A stretch of 64,000 nucleotides of DNA from Cupriavidus basilensis (lineage in GTDB: Bacteria; Pseudomonadota; Gammaproteobacteria; Burkholderiales; Burkholderiaceae), in assembly GCF_000876015.1 (NCBI RefSeq), contig NZ_BBQM01000031.1, positions 51,672 through 115,671 on the forward strand, in the 5' to 3' direction. A program made the translations under genes and the position numbers. Under the pieces are notes generated by a model that was not told where the DNA came from, searched no databases, and worked only from the letters and a program-made list of their open reading frames with translations. Shown in pieces: positions 43,328 to 52,788 of this stretch; the first letter of the stretch is position 1, and every line of letters starts with the position of its first letter.

Positions 43328-44212
43328 GTGTTCGAAGGCTTCACCCCGCGCCGCGTGCCCTGCGGCGACGTCGAGATCCACGCCGTGGTGGGCGGGCAGG
43401 GCCCGGCCCTGCTGCTGCTGCACGGCCATCCGCAGACCCACGTGATCTGGCACAAGGTGGCCGCCGCGCTGGCGCGCCACTTCACCGTGGTCGCCACCGA
43501 CCTGCGCGGCTACGGCGACAGCGGCAAGCCCGCCGGCCTGCCGGACCACGCCAACTACAGCAAGCGCGTCATGGCGCAGGACCAGGTCGCGCTCATGCAC
43601 GCGCTCGGCTTCGAGCGCTTCCTGGTGATGGCGCACGACCGCGGCGCGCGCGTGGCGCACCGCATGGCGCTCGACCATCCCGGCGCGGTGCGGCGGCTGG
43701 TGACGCTGGACATCGCGCCCACGCTGGCGATGTACGAGCAGACCAGCCTGCAGTTCGCCACCGCGTACTGGCACTGGTTCTTCCTGATCCGCCCGGCGCC
43801 GTTCCCCGAGACGCTGATCGAGGCCGACCCGGCGCTCTACCTGCGCAGCACGATGGGCGCGCGCAGCGCCGGCCTGGCGCCGTTCACGGACGCGGCGATG
43901 GCCGAATACCTGCGCTGCCTCGAGCTGCCCGGCGCCGCGCACGGCCTGTGCGAGGACTATCGCGCGAGCGCTTCGATCGACCTCGAGCACGACCGCGCCG
44001 ATCTCGCCGCCGGGCGCAAGGTCGAGTGCGGGATGCTCGCGCTGTGGGGCGAGCAGGGCGCGGTGGGCCGCTGCTTCGCGCCGCTGGACGAGTGGCGCAA
44101 GGTGGCGCGAGACGTGCGCGGCAAGAGCCTGCCGTGCGGCCACTACATCGCCGAGGAAGCGCCCGAGCTGCTGCTGGAAGAGACGCTGCCGTTCCTGCTG
44201 GCCGCGCACTGA
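43328..44212 (+). CDS. Alpha/beta hydrolase, haloacetate dehalogenase type
   Basis: This 294-residue enzyme starts with GTG at 43328 behind AGGAGG. The active site matches fluoroacetate dehalogenases residue by residue: nucleophile Asp104 in AHDRGARVAH with carboxylate-binding Arg105 and Arg108, acid Asp128 in LDIAPT, halide-pocket His149-Trp150 (YWHWFF) and Tyr211 (CEDYRA), and the base His272 in CGHYIAEE. It would remove halide from a 2-haloacid through an aspartyl ester. Its unit has a Bug importer and a LeuCD-type hydro-lyase, so a halogenated hydroxy- or dicarboxylate is an attractive but unproven substrate. Confidence 0.88.
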   Translation: MFEGFTPRRVPCGDVEIHAVVGGQGPALLLLHGHPQTHVIWHKVAAALARHFTVVATDLRGYGDSGKPAGLPDHANYSKRVMAQDQVALMHALGFERFLVMAHDRGARVAHRMALDHPGAVRRLVTLDIAPTLAMYEQTSLQFATAYWHWFFLIRPAPFPETLIEADPALYLRSTMGARSAGLAPFTDAAMAEYLRCLELPGAAHGLCEDYRASASIDLEHDRADLAAGRKVECGMLALWGEQGAVGRCFAPLDEWRKVARDVRGKSLPCGHYIAEEAPELLLEETLPFLLAAH

Positions 44213-44454
44213 GCCACACTGAGCCGCATCGAGACACATTGAGGCACATCGCGCTGCACGCAGACGCATTGCGCCGCCCGGCGCGAGTGGGGATGACGGG
44301 GGGTAGCCCGCGCGTGCATGCGCGCCACGGCCCGCGCTTTATCGCGCAATGAGGGCACAAAGCGCGGTGTTCGGGGATAAAATGCGCGCCATGCCTGCCA
44401 TTTGCCGTCGTGTCCCGGTCCGGGACGCGCGGCAGCCCGGCACTTCTCTCCCCT

Positions 44455-46275
44455 ATGGACGACACCCCGCCGCGCGCACCGATCCCGTCACCTCCCGCCA
44501 CGTTCGCCGCGCCCGCAGACGCGAGCGCGGCGGCGGGCGTGGCCGCCGCCGCCGGGCAGCCGGACCTGCTGCTCGACAGCATCGCCGATGCCGTCGTCGC
44601 GTTCGACCGCGACTGGCGCTTCACCTACGTCAACCGGCCCGCCGAGCGCCTGTTCAGGCGCAGCCGCGCCGAACTGCTGGGCCGCGCCATCCGCGACTGC
44701 TGCCCCGAGCTGGACGGCTCGCCCAGCTACCAGGCCGGCGTCGAGGCCGCCGCCAGTGGCGAGCCCCGCACCAGCACCGCGTTCCATGCGCCGCTGGCCT
44801 GCTGGCTGGAGGCGCGCGTGTTCCCGCACGCCGGCGGGCTGGCCATCCTGTTCCGCGACGTCAGCAGCGAGCGCGAGCAGTCCGCGCAGCTCGAATACCA
44901 CGCCGGCCACGATTACCTGACCGGCCTGCCCAACCGCCGCCGCTGCACGCAGGTGCTGGCTGACGCGGTGGCCGAGGCGGCCGCGGCGCACGCCGCAGCG
45001 GCGGGCGGCGGCGACGGCAGCGATGATGGCAGCGGCAGCGGCAGCGGCAGCGGCAGCGACGGCGCGCGCGACGGCGTGGCCGTGCTGTTCGTCGACCTGG
45101 ACCGCTTCAAGGAAGTGAACGATGCGTTCGGCCACGCCGCCGGCGACGCCCTGCTGCGCGAAGTGGCCGAGCGCTTCCTGGCGCTGCTCGGTCCCGACGC
45201 CTTCGTCGCGCGCGTGGGCGGCGACGAGTTCGTCTTCGTGCTGCGCTGCGCCCATGCCGGCCAGGCCGAGCGCTTCGCCGGCACCATCCTGGCCGGCGTC
45301 TCGCATCCGTTCCAGGTCGAGGGCCACACGGTGCTGCTGGGCGCCAGCGTGGGCATCGCGCAATGGCCCGAGGCCGGCAGCGGCGCCGACACGCTGCTCA
45401 ACCACGCCGACGCCGCCATGTACGCCGCCAAGGGCGCGGGCCGCTTCCAGTTCCGCACCTTCCACCGCGATCTCGCGCACGGCATGCGCCAGCGCCTGCA
45501 GCTGCGCGCCGACCTGCTGGCGGCGCTGGCCGACGACCAGCTCGTGCTGCACTTCCAGCCGCAATGGTCGCTGCCGGACGCGCGCCTGGTGGGCGCCGAG
45601 GCGCTGCTGCGCTGGCAGCACCCGGTGCACGGGCTGCTGCTGCCGGGCGCCTTCCTCGACGTGGTGCTCGAGTCGCCGCTCGAGGCCGCGGTCGGCATGT
45701 GGGTGATGCGCGCCGTGTGCGGCCAGATCGCCGGCTGGCGCCGCGAGGGCCTGCCGGTGCCCAAGATCTCGCTCAACCTGTCGGCCCGGCAACTGGTGAT
45801 GCCGGGGCTGGCCGGGGTCCTGACCGGGCTGGCGAGCGAGCACCGGGTGCCGTGCGCGCTGCTCGACGTGGAAGTCACCGAGAACGCGCTGATGACCGAC
45901 CTCGACAACGCCGCCGCGGCGCTGGGCGAGCTCAAGCGGGCCGGCATCAGCGCCTCGCTGGACGATTTCGGCTCGGGCTACTCCAGCCTGGCCTACCTGA
46001 CGCGCCTGCCGGTCGACACGCTCAAGGTCGACAAATCGTTCGTCGCCGCGCTGGGCCGCGCGCCCGAGGCGCTGGCGGTGATGCGCGGGGTGATCGCGCT
46101 GGCGCGCTCGCTGGGCCTGCGCAGCCTCGCCGAGGGCGTGGAAAACGAGGCCCAGCAGCGCCTGCTGGCCGACGAGGGCTGCGACGCGGCGCAGGGTTTC
46201 CTGCTCGGCCGGCCGCTGCCGCCGGCCGAGTTCGCCGCCGTGATGCGCGGCGGCGGAGCCACCGGGCGCGGATGA
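44455..46275 (+). CDS. PAS-GGDEF-EAL cyclic-di-GMP protein
   Basis: This protein has about 606 residues from the ATG at 44455; a GTG at 44410 in the same frame is possible, and neither has a clear ribosome binding site. Domains in order: a PAS domain (LDSIADAVVAFDRDWRFTYV, residues about 38-130), a GGDEF domain (about 140-330) with intact GGDEFVF, and an EAL domain (about 345-600) with EALLRW, LEVTENAL-like DVEVTENAL and DDFGSGYSSLAYL. Both catalytic motifs are complete, so it could make and break cyclic-di-GMP. The GGDEF domain is split by a Gly/Ser/Asp loop (coded by a hexamer repeat). No membrane segment is present. Confidence 0.92.
   Translation: MDDTPPRAPIPSPPATFAAPADASAAAGVAAAAGQPDLLLDSIADAVVAFDRDWRFTYVNRPAERLFRRSRAELLGRAIRDCCPELDGSPSYQAGVEAAASGEPRTSTAFHAPLACWLEARVFPHAGGLAILFRDVSSEREQSAQLEYHAGHDYLTGLPNRRRCTQVLADAVAEAAAAHAAAAGGGDGSDDGSGSGSGSGSDGARDGVAVLFVDLDRFKEVNDAFGHAAGDALLREVAERFLALLGPDAFVARVGGDEFVFVLRCAHAGQAERFAGTILAGVSHPFQVEGHTVLLGASVGIAQWPEAGSGADTLLNHADAAMYAAKGAGRFQFRTFHRDLAHGMRQRLQLRADLLAALADDQLVLHFQPQWSLPDARLVGAEALLRWQHPVHGLLLPGAFLDVVLESPLEAAVGMWVMRAVCGQIAGWRREGLPVPKISLNLSARQLVMPGLAGVLTGLASEHRVPCALLDVEVTENALMTDLDNAAAALGELKRAGISASLDDFGSGYSSLAYLTRLPVDTLKVDKSFVAALGRAPEALAVMRGVIALARSLGLRSLAEGVENEAQQRLLADEGCDAAQGFLLGRPLPPAEFAAVMRGGGATGRG
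45028..45057 (+). repeat. GGCAGC hexamer repeat (five copies)
   Basis: Five perfect GGCAGC units encode Gly-Ser repeats in a loop of the GGDEF domain. Unit number can change by slippage without breaking the frame. Confidence 0.85.
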
Positions 46276-46379
46276 CGCAGCGCGGCAACAACCCGCAGTC
46301 ATGCCGAGCACGATGGGGCCCGGAGGTGCATAATCGCCCACCAGTACGACACGTCCTGGCCGAAGTGGTCGACCGGCTC

Positions 46380-46403
46380 AACATACATTCATGAATGGAT
46401 GTA
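46380..46403 (+). promoter_or_regulatory. AcrR-like palindromic operator
   Basis: The 24 bases contain ACATACATT-CATG-AATG and then ATGTA, close to the E. coli AcrR operator consensus, TACATACATT-TGTG-AATGTATGTA. The central CATTCATGAATG is a perfect palindrome. It ends inside a TATAAT -10 box (46402-46407), so a bound TetR-family repressor would block it. Confidence 0.55.
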
Positions 46404-46456
46404 TAATTTCGCGATTGTTCGCCTGGGAGTCCAGGCGTCTGTTGCGGAACTTGACC

Positions 46457-46546
46457 ATGACTTACCGTTTTATTGCCGGATGCATCGGCACCTGGCTTGC
46501 GATCGCCGTGACCGCGGGCTGGGTGATGGAGCGCCTCTGGTCCTGA
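46457..46546 (+). CDS. Possible small membrane protein (29 residues)
   Basis: The frame starts at 46457 and reads MTYRFIAGCIGTWLAIAVTA, then GWVMERLWS. It has one membrane segment and a positive N-terminus, a plausible small inner-membrane peptide. The start lies 50 bases after the -10 box at 46402. The ribosome binding site is weak. A leader-peptide role is possible because a hairpin with a T run follows at 46561. Frames this short arise by chance, so confidence is modest. Confidence 0.35.
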   Translation: MTYRFIAGCIGTWLAIAVTAGWVMERLWS

Positions 46547-46560
46547 GTACGGGTGGTCGG

Positions 46561-46588
46561 CCTTGCCGCGCGGAGGTGGCAAGGTTTT
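46561..46588 (+). terminator. Hairpin between the small frame and pagL
   Basis: CCTTGCC / GGCAAGG with a 10-nt loop runs into TTTTC. It could be a weak terminator or an attenuator between the promoter at 46402 and pagL at 46632. No new promoter is visible after it. Confidence 0.5.
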
Positions 46589-46631
46589 CGCCAGGACTTG
46601 CCATTCTCGCGGTTTCACCACCACCTTGCAC

Positions 46632-47210
46632 ATGACCAATCAGAAGAAGAAGGCCGGCCTTGCCCGCCGGTTCGCATCGCAATTCAAGGCGCTCGGCGCC
46701 GTCGCCGCTCTGGGCGCCTGCGCTGCCGCGCACGCCGATCCCGCGGTCCACGTGGCCGTCGGCCGCGATCCCGGCCACAACATCAACAAGTACGAAGTCG
46801 GCGTCAACTGGGATTCCGGCTTTGCCTGGGGCAACCCGCAGGGCTGGCAGTTCAAGCTGCAGTGGGAAGCCGAAGTCGCCGAGTGGAATACCCTGAGCGG
46901 CACCAACCACCACAACCTGACCGAATTCGGCTTCACGCCGGTGTGGCGCCTGGAAAAGCGCGGCGGCGCCTGGGTGCCGTTCCTCGAAGCCGCGGTCGGC
47001 GTGCGCATGCTGAGCAGCAAGTACACTTCGGAAGAGCACCGTTCGGGCAGCCTGTTCCAGTTCTCGGACATGCTGGGCCTGGGCGTGGCCTTCGGCCCGA
47101 AGACCGCCTATGAGGCCGGCTTCCGCTACCAGCACGTCTCCAACGCCGGCATCAAGCAGCCCAATCCGGGCAGCGGCTTCTACACCGGCTACGTGCGTTA
47201 TCGCTTCTGA
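46632..47210 (+). CDS. pagL: Lipid A 3-O-deacylase PagL-like protein
   Basis: This 192-residue outer-membrane beta barrel starts at the ATG at 46632. A signal peptide ends at AAAHA-DPAVH (residue 36). Strands alternate through the protein, and the last residue is Phe (YVRYRF), the normal insertion signal. The active-site segment FRYQHVSNAGIKQPNPG has His168 and Ser170 of the PagL triad. The Glu found in Pseudomonas PagL (E140) aligns with Gly182, so the third member differs or lies elsewhere. It removes the 3-O-acyl chain of lipid A and can modulate immune recognition. A 7-bp hairpin at 47219-47237 separates it from the convergent MocR gene. Confidence 0.85.
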   Translation: MTNQKKKAGLARRFASQFKALGAVAALGACAAAHADPAVHVAVGRDPGHNINKYEVGVNWDSGFAWGNPQGWQFKLQWEAEVAEWNTLSGTNHHNLTEFGFTPVWRLEKRGGAWVPFLEAAVGVRMLSSKYTSEEHRSGSLFQFSDMLGLGVAFGPKTAYEAGFRYQHVSNAGIKQPNPGSGFYTGYVRYRF

Positions 47211-47242
47211 GGCTAGCCGCCGGGCCTGACGCCCGGCGCCCA

Positions 47243-48784
47243 TCAGGCCAGCCGCGCCAGCCCCGGGCGCGCGCCACGCGCGCCGCGCGCCGGGCTTTCC
47301 GCCGGCGCGGCGCGGTCCTGCCCGCCGCGCAGCGAATCGAAGAAGCGCCACAGCGCCGGCGCGTCGCTGGTGGCCACGTTGAAGCGGATCCACGGCGAAT
47401 CTCCCTCGTCCGGCACGAAATACGATCCCGGCGCGAGCCAGATGCCGTGCTCCAGCGCCAGCGTGGCCAGCCGGTTGCCGGAGCGCGCGGCCTCGCCGTC
47501 GCTTCCTTCTCTTTCTCCGCTTGCCCCGTTCTTCCCGCTGTCCTCCGGCCGCACGCGCGCCCAGGCGAACATCCCGCCTTCCGGGCGCAGCAGCACTTCC
47601 AGCCCGTGCGCCTCCATCTTCTCCGTGATGCGGTCCTGCTGGCCGCGCAGCCGCTCGGCCAGCGCCGCCACGTGGCGGCCGTAGTGGCCGCTGGCCAGCA
47701 CCGAGTACACCAGCCGCTCGGTCACTTCCGACGAGGTCAGCCCCACCGCCATCTTGGTGCGCGCCAGCGCCTTGGCCAGTTCCGGGCTGGCCGCGAGGTA
47801 GCCCACCCGCAGCGAGGGCGCGATGGTCTTGGAGAAGCCGTTCACGTAGATCACGTGCGACAGCCCGTCCATTGCCGCCAGCATGGGCGAGCCGGCCGGC
47901 GCCAGCTCGCGGTAGATGTCGTCCTCCACCACCAGCAGCCGGTATTGCTCGGCCAGCTGCAGCACGCGGTGCGCGTTCATGCTGGTGAGCGTGCCGCCGG
48001 TCGGGTTCTGCAGCACCGTGTTGACGAACAGCGCGCGCGGCGCGTGGGCGCGGATGGCGTGGTCGAGCGCGTCGGTGTCCAGCCCGGCCGCGGTGCGGCG
48101 CACGCCCACCACCCGCAGCCCGGCCAGGCGCAGGATCTGCAGCAGGTTGCAGTAGCAGGGATCTTCCACCAGCACCGTGTCGCCGGGGCGCAGCAGCGTG
48201 CGCACCACCAGGTCCAGCGCCTGGGTGGCGCCCTGCGTGAGCACCACCTGCTGGGCCTGCACCGGCATGCCGTACTGGCTCAGGCCGGCGGCGATATGCT
48301 CGCGCAGCGCGGCGAAGCCGTAGGGATGGCCGTAGCCCGACACCTGCGCGGCCGGCACGCGCGCGGCCGCGCGCATGGCCTGGTGCAGCCCTTCCTCGTT
48401 GAGCCAGTCGCCGGGCAGCCAGCCCGCGCCGGCCTTGATCGGCACCGAGTGGTCGGCGAACACGTCCGACAGCAGCCAGGCGGCGTTGAGCCCGGGCGCT
48501 TCCCAGCGCGCCGCCGGCACCTGCCCGGCGGGCGCGTGGCGGTGCGCCACCGTGTAGCCCGAGCCCACGCGCGCGCTCAGGTAGCCCAACGCGGTCAGGC
48601 GGCCATAGGCCTCGGCCACGGTGAAGGTGCTGATGCCGTGCTGCTGGGCGAAGCGCCGCACCGAAGGCAGCGCCACGCCGGCGCGCAGCACGCGGCGGTC
48701 GACCAGGCTGGCGATGCCGGCCACGATCTGTTCGGTCAGGGTGTCGCCGCTGCGGCGGCCGCGCACGAGTTCCAGGTTGAGCAT
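47243..48784 (-). CDS. MocR-type regulator, GntR HTH fused to aminotransferase domain
   Basis: This 513-residue protein has a winged helix at residues about 10-80 (LPSVRRFAQQHGISTFTVAE) and a fold-type I aminotransferase domain (100-490). PLP-binding Lys319 is in NGFSKTIAPSLR, and NPTGG (260-264) and VEDDIYRE are standard. Such proteins bind PLP or a PLP-amine adduct and activate divergent genes. A charged low-complexity insert (PEDSGKNGASGEREGSDG) interrupts the C-terminal part. It is divergent to the beta-alanine aminotransferase gene, and direct repeats lie between them. It is the probable regulator of beta-alanine or related amine catabolism. Confidence 0.9.
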   Translation of the reverse strand: MLNLELVRGRRSGDTLTEQIVAGIASLVDRRVLRAGVALPSVRRFAQQHGISTFTVAEAYGRLTALGYLSARVGSGYTVAHRHAPAGQVPAARWEAPGLNAAWLLSDVFADHSVPIKAGAGWLPGDWLNEEGLHQAMRAAARVPAAQVSGYGHPYGFAALREHIAAGLSQYGMPVQAQQVVLTQGATQALDLVVRTLLRPGDTVLVEDPCYCNLLQILRLAGLRVVGVRRTAAGLDTDALDHAIRAHAPRALFVNTVLQNPTGGTLTSMNAHRVLQLAEQYRLLVVEDDIYRELAPAGSPMLAAMDGLSHVIYVNGFSKTIAPSLRVGYLAASPELAKALARTKMAVGLTSSEVTERLVYSVLASGHYGRHVAALAERLRGQQDRITEKMEAHGLEVLLRPEGGMFAWARVRPEDSGKNGASGEREGSDGEAARSGNRLATLALEHGIWLAPGSYFVPDEGDSPWIRFNVATSDAPALWRFFDSLRGGQDRAAPAESPARGARGARPGLARLA

Positions 48785-48805
48785 GCGTCACGCGCGATGA
48801 AAATG

Positions 48806-49003
48806 AACCTGTACAGTTTAAGCGCACCGCCCAGCCAACGGGAAGCACGGCCTCGCGGCACCTCGATGCCACGCTGCCGCGCAATGCCCGCGCGGGCGCG
48901 GATTTCCATGACGCAATGCGCAATCGCGTTGCCATCGGCCGTGCCGGCCGGCATCGGCGCCATGCCGTGATCTGTACGGTTGTTGCACTAGAACCTGTAC
49001 GGT
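48806..49003 (+). promoter_or_regulatory. Repeated GTAC motifs in the MocR / aminotransferase intergenic region
   Basis: GAACCTGTAC occurs identically at 48806-48815 and 48991-49000. CTGTACGGT occurs at 48972-48980 and again at 48995-49003, 23 bases apart on the same strand. Directly repeated half-sites about two helical turns apart are typical MocR operators (as for PdxR and GabR). They precede a TATATT box at 49025 for the aminotransferase gene. Confidence 0.6.
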
Positions 49004-49153
49004 CAGGCGAGGTTTTGCCGACCGTATATTCTTCAAGACAGGCCGTACCGCTACAGTGGCCGCATTCACCAGCAGTGCCCCCGGACAACCGACCGAACAA
49101 CCCGGGCGCGGCCCGCACGCCGCGCCCCTAGCCGAACCCCCTGAGGAGGACGT

Positions 49154-50485
49154 ATGGATGCCGCCAAGACCGTGATCCCCGATCTCGACGCCCTGTGGAT
49201 GCCGTTTACCGCCAACCGCCAGTACAAGGCGGCGCCGCGCCTGCTGGCCTCGGCCAGCGGCATGTACTACACCACCCATGACGGCCGCCAGGTGCTCGAC
49301 GGCTGCGCCGGCCTGTGGTGCGTGGCCGCCGGCCACTGCCGCACCGAGATCACCGAAGCCGTGGCGCGCCAGATCCAGACTCTGGACTACGCGCCGCCGT
49401 TCCAGATGAGCCACCCGCTCACGTTCGAAGCCGCCACCAAGCTCGCCGGCATCATGCCCGCGGGCCTGGACCGCATCTTCTTCACCAACTCGGGCTCGGA
49501 ATCGGTCGACACCGCGCTGAAGATCGCGCTGGCCTACCACCGCGCGCGCGGCGAAGGCCAGCGCACGCGCTTCATCGGCCGCGAGCGCGGCTACCACGGC
49601 GTGGGCTTCGGCGGCATGGCGGTGGGCGGCATCGGCGGCAACCGCAAGGTCTTCTCCGGCAACCTGATGCCCGGCGCGGATCACCTGCCGGCCACGCTCA
49701 ACATCGCCGAGGCTGCCTACTCCAAGGGCCAGCCGCAATGGGGCGCGCACCTGGCCGAGGATCTCGAGCGCATCCTGGCGCTGCACGACCCGTCCAACGT
49801 CGCCGCCGTGATCGTCGAGCCGCTGTCCGGCTCGGCCGGCGTGCTGGTGCCGCCGGTGGGCTACCTGGAAAAGCTGCGCGAGATCACCAGCAAGCATGGC
49901 ATCCTGCTGATCTTCGACGAGGTCATCACCGCCTTCGGCCGCCTGGGCGCGGCCACCGCGGCCGAGCGCTTCAACGTCACGCCGGACCTGATCACGATGG
50001 CCAAGGCCATCAACAACGCGGCCGTGCCGATGGGCGCGGTGGCGGTGCGCCGCGAAGTGCACGACGCCGTGATCAACTCCGCCGCGCCGGGCGCGATCGA
50101 GTTCCTGCACGGCTACACGTATTCGGGCCACCCGCTGGCCGCCGCCGCGGCCATCGCCACGCTGGACATCTACAAGAACGAGGACCTGTTCGGCCGCGCC
50201 GCCGCGCTGGCGCCCGCGTTCGAGACCGCCGCGCATGCGGTGCGCGGCGCGCCGCACGTGAAGGACATCCGCAACTTCGGTCTGGTGGCCGGCATCGAGC
50301 TGGAGCCGCGCGCGGGCCAGCCCGGCGCGCGCGGCTACGAGGCCTTCCTCAAGTGCCTGGAGCGCGGCGTGCTGGTGCGCTACACCGGCGACATCCTGGC
50401 CTTCTCGCCGCCGCTGATCATCACCGAAGAGCAGATCGGCCACATGTTCGACACCGTGAAGAAGGTCCTGCAGGAATTGCAGTAA
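49154..50485 (+). CDS. bauA: Beta-alanine--pyruvate (omega-amino acid) aminotransferase
   Basis: This 443-residue class III aminotransferase starts at the ATG at 49154 behind GAGGAGG. It has Lys284 (TMAKAINN) as the PLP lysine, Asp255 (IFDEVITAFGR) and the FTNSGSESVDTALKIA phosphate loop. The YYTTHDGRQVLDGCAGLWC opening is of the omega-amino acid:pyruvate group. It passes the amino group of beta-alanine to pyruvate, giving malonate semialdehyde. The next gene encodes the matching CoA-acylating dehydrogenase. The divergent MocR protein is its probable activator. Confidence 0.9.
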   Translation: MDAAKTVIPDLDALWMPFTANRQYKAAPRLLASASGMYYTTHDGRQVLDGCAGLWCVAAGHCRTEITEAVARQIQTLDYAPPFQMSHPLTFEAATKLAGIMPAGLDRIFFTNSGSESVDTALKIALAYHRARGEGQRTRFIGRERGYHGVGFGGMAVGGIGGNRKVFSGNLMPGADHLPATLNIAEAAYSKGQPQWGAHLAEDLERILALHDPSNVAAVIVEPLSGSAGVLVPPVGYLEKLREITSKHGILLIFDEVITAFGRLGAATAAERFNVTPDLITMAKAINNAAVPMGAVAVRREVHDAVINSAAPGAIEFLHGYTYSGHPLAAAAAIATLDIYKNEDLFGRAAALAPAFETAAHAVRGAPHVKDIRNFGLVAGIELEPRAGQPGARGYEAFLKCLERGVLVRYTGDILAFSPPLIITEEQIGHMFDTVKKVLQELQ

Positions 50486-50513
50486 CCGCGGCGACCAGAC
50501 AGGGGACACCGAC

Positions 50514-52031
<1,518 letters not shown>

Positions 52032-52081
52032 CGCTGCCGGCGGGGGCGGGCGGCGATGTCCGCCCCTGGCCCGGCGCTGCG

Positions 52082-52120
52082 AATGCCCTTCACCGGATGG
52101 TGCAAGGGCATTTTTCTTTT
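52082..52120 (+). terminator. Terminator of the bauA-mmsA unit
   Basis: AATGCCCTT / AAGGGCATT, with a 13-nt loop, runs into TTTTTCTTTT. The rest of the 271-base gap to marR holds TTCGCACGCGAA (52224-52235), which resembles the arms of the palindrome at 53586. Confidence 0.85.
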
Positions 52121-52302
52121 GCGGCTGGCGCCGCGTCGCTCCCGCGCCGTCTCTTTTCTCATCCGGGCACGGCAGGTCGAAGTGTCCTGCCGGCGTGCCC
52201 GAACGCCGCCCGGCATGATAAGGTTCGCACGCGAATCTCTTCGCGCGCCTTTCACGAGCAAGGGCAGCCACCGATTCGAGGACGACGATCGAGGACGACA
52301 AG

Positions 52303-52746
52303 TTGACGGTAAAGGACGATTCGGAGCGCCGCCTGGTCTACCTGCTGAACGTGGGCCAGCGCCGCCTGCAGCGCTGGACGCAGGCGCGCGCCGCGGCCGG
52401 CGGCGTGACCGCGGCGCAGGCGGGCCTGCTGTACTTCCTGGGCAAGCACAACGGCGCGCTGATGAGCGAGGCGGCCGCCGCGCTCGACATGGGCGCCCCC
52501 GGCATGAGCGGCCTGGTGGACCGCATGGCCCTGGCGGGCCTGGTGGAGCGGCGCGCCGACGCGGACGACGGGCGCGCCTCGCGCATCTGGCTGACGCCGG
52601 CGGGCCGCGCCGCGCGGGCCCGCGCCAAGGCGGGGCTGGCGCAGCTCAACGCCCGGCTGACCGAAGGCTTCAGCGAGGCGGAGATGGCCATCGTCGCGCG
52701 CTGGCTGCAGAGCCTGCAGGAGAAGTTTCCCGCCGTCGACGACTGA
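52303..52746 (+). CDS. MarR-family transcriptional regulator
   Basis: This 147-residue protein starts with TTG at 52303 behind GAGGA. The winged helix includes LLYFLGKHNGALMSEAAAAL and APGMSGLVDRMALAGLVERR, and the wing reads DADDGRASRIWLT, all standard MarR. It converges with an enoyl-CoA hydratase/isomerase gene. TTCGCACGCGAA in its own upstream region shares the TTCGC/GCGAA ends of the long palindrome in front of that gene. One protein may therefore control both. MarR proteins of this kind often sense an acyl-CoA. Confidence 0.88.
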   Translation: MTVKDDSERRLVYLLNVGQRRLQRWTQARAAAGGVTAAQAGLLYFLGKHNGALMSEAAAALDMGAPGMSGLVDRMALAGLVERRADADDGRASRIWLTPAGRAARARAKAGLAQLNARLTEGFSEAEMAIVARWLQSLQEKFPAVDD

Positions 52747-52788
52747 GCGACCGGGCGACCGAGCGACTGAATGAGCGAAGGCAGGCGC

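Noticed and set aside
46399..46635. 78-residue frame before pagL
   Set aside because: It begins in the promoter, has no ribosome binding site, and runs across the hairpin; the 29-codon frame in another phase is more plausible.
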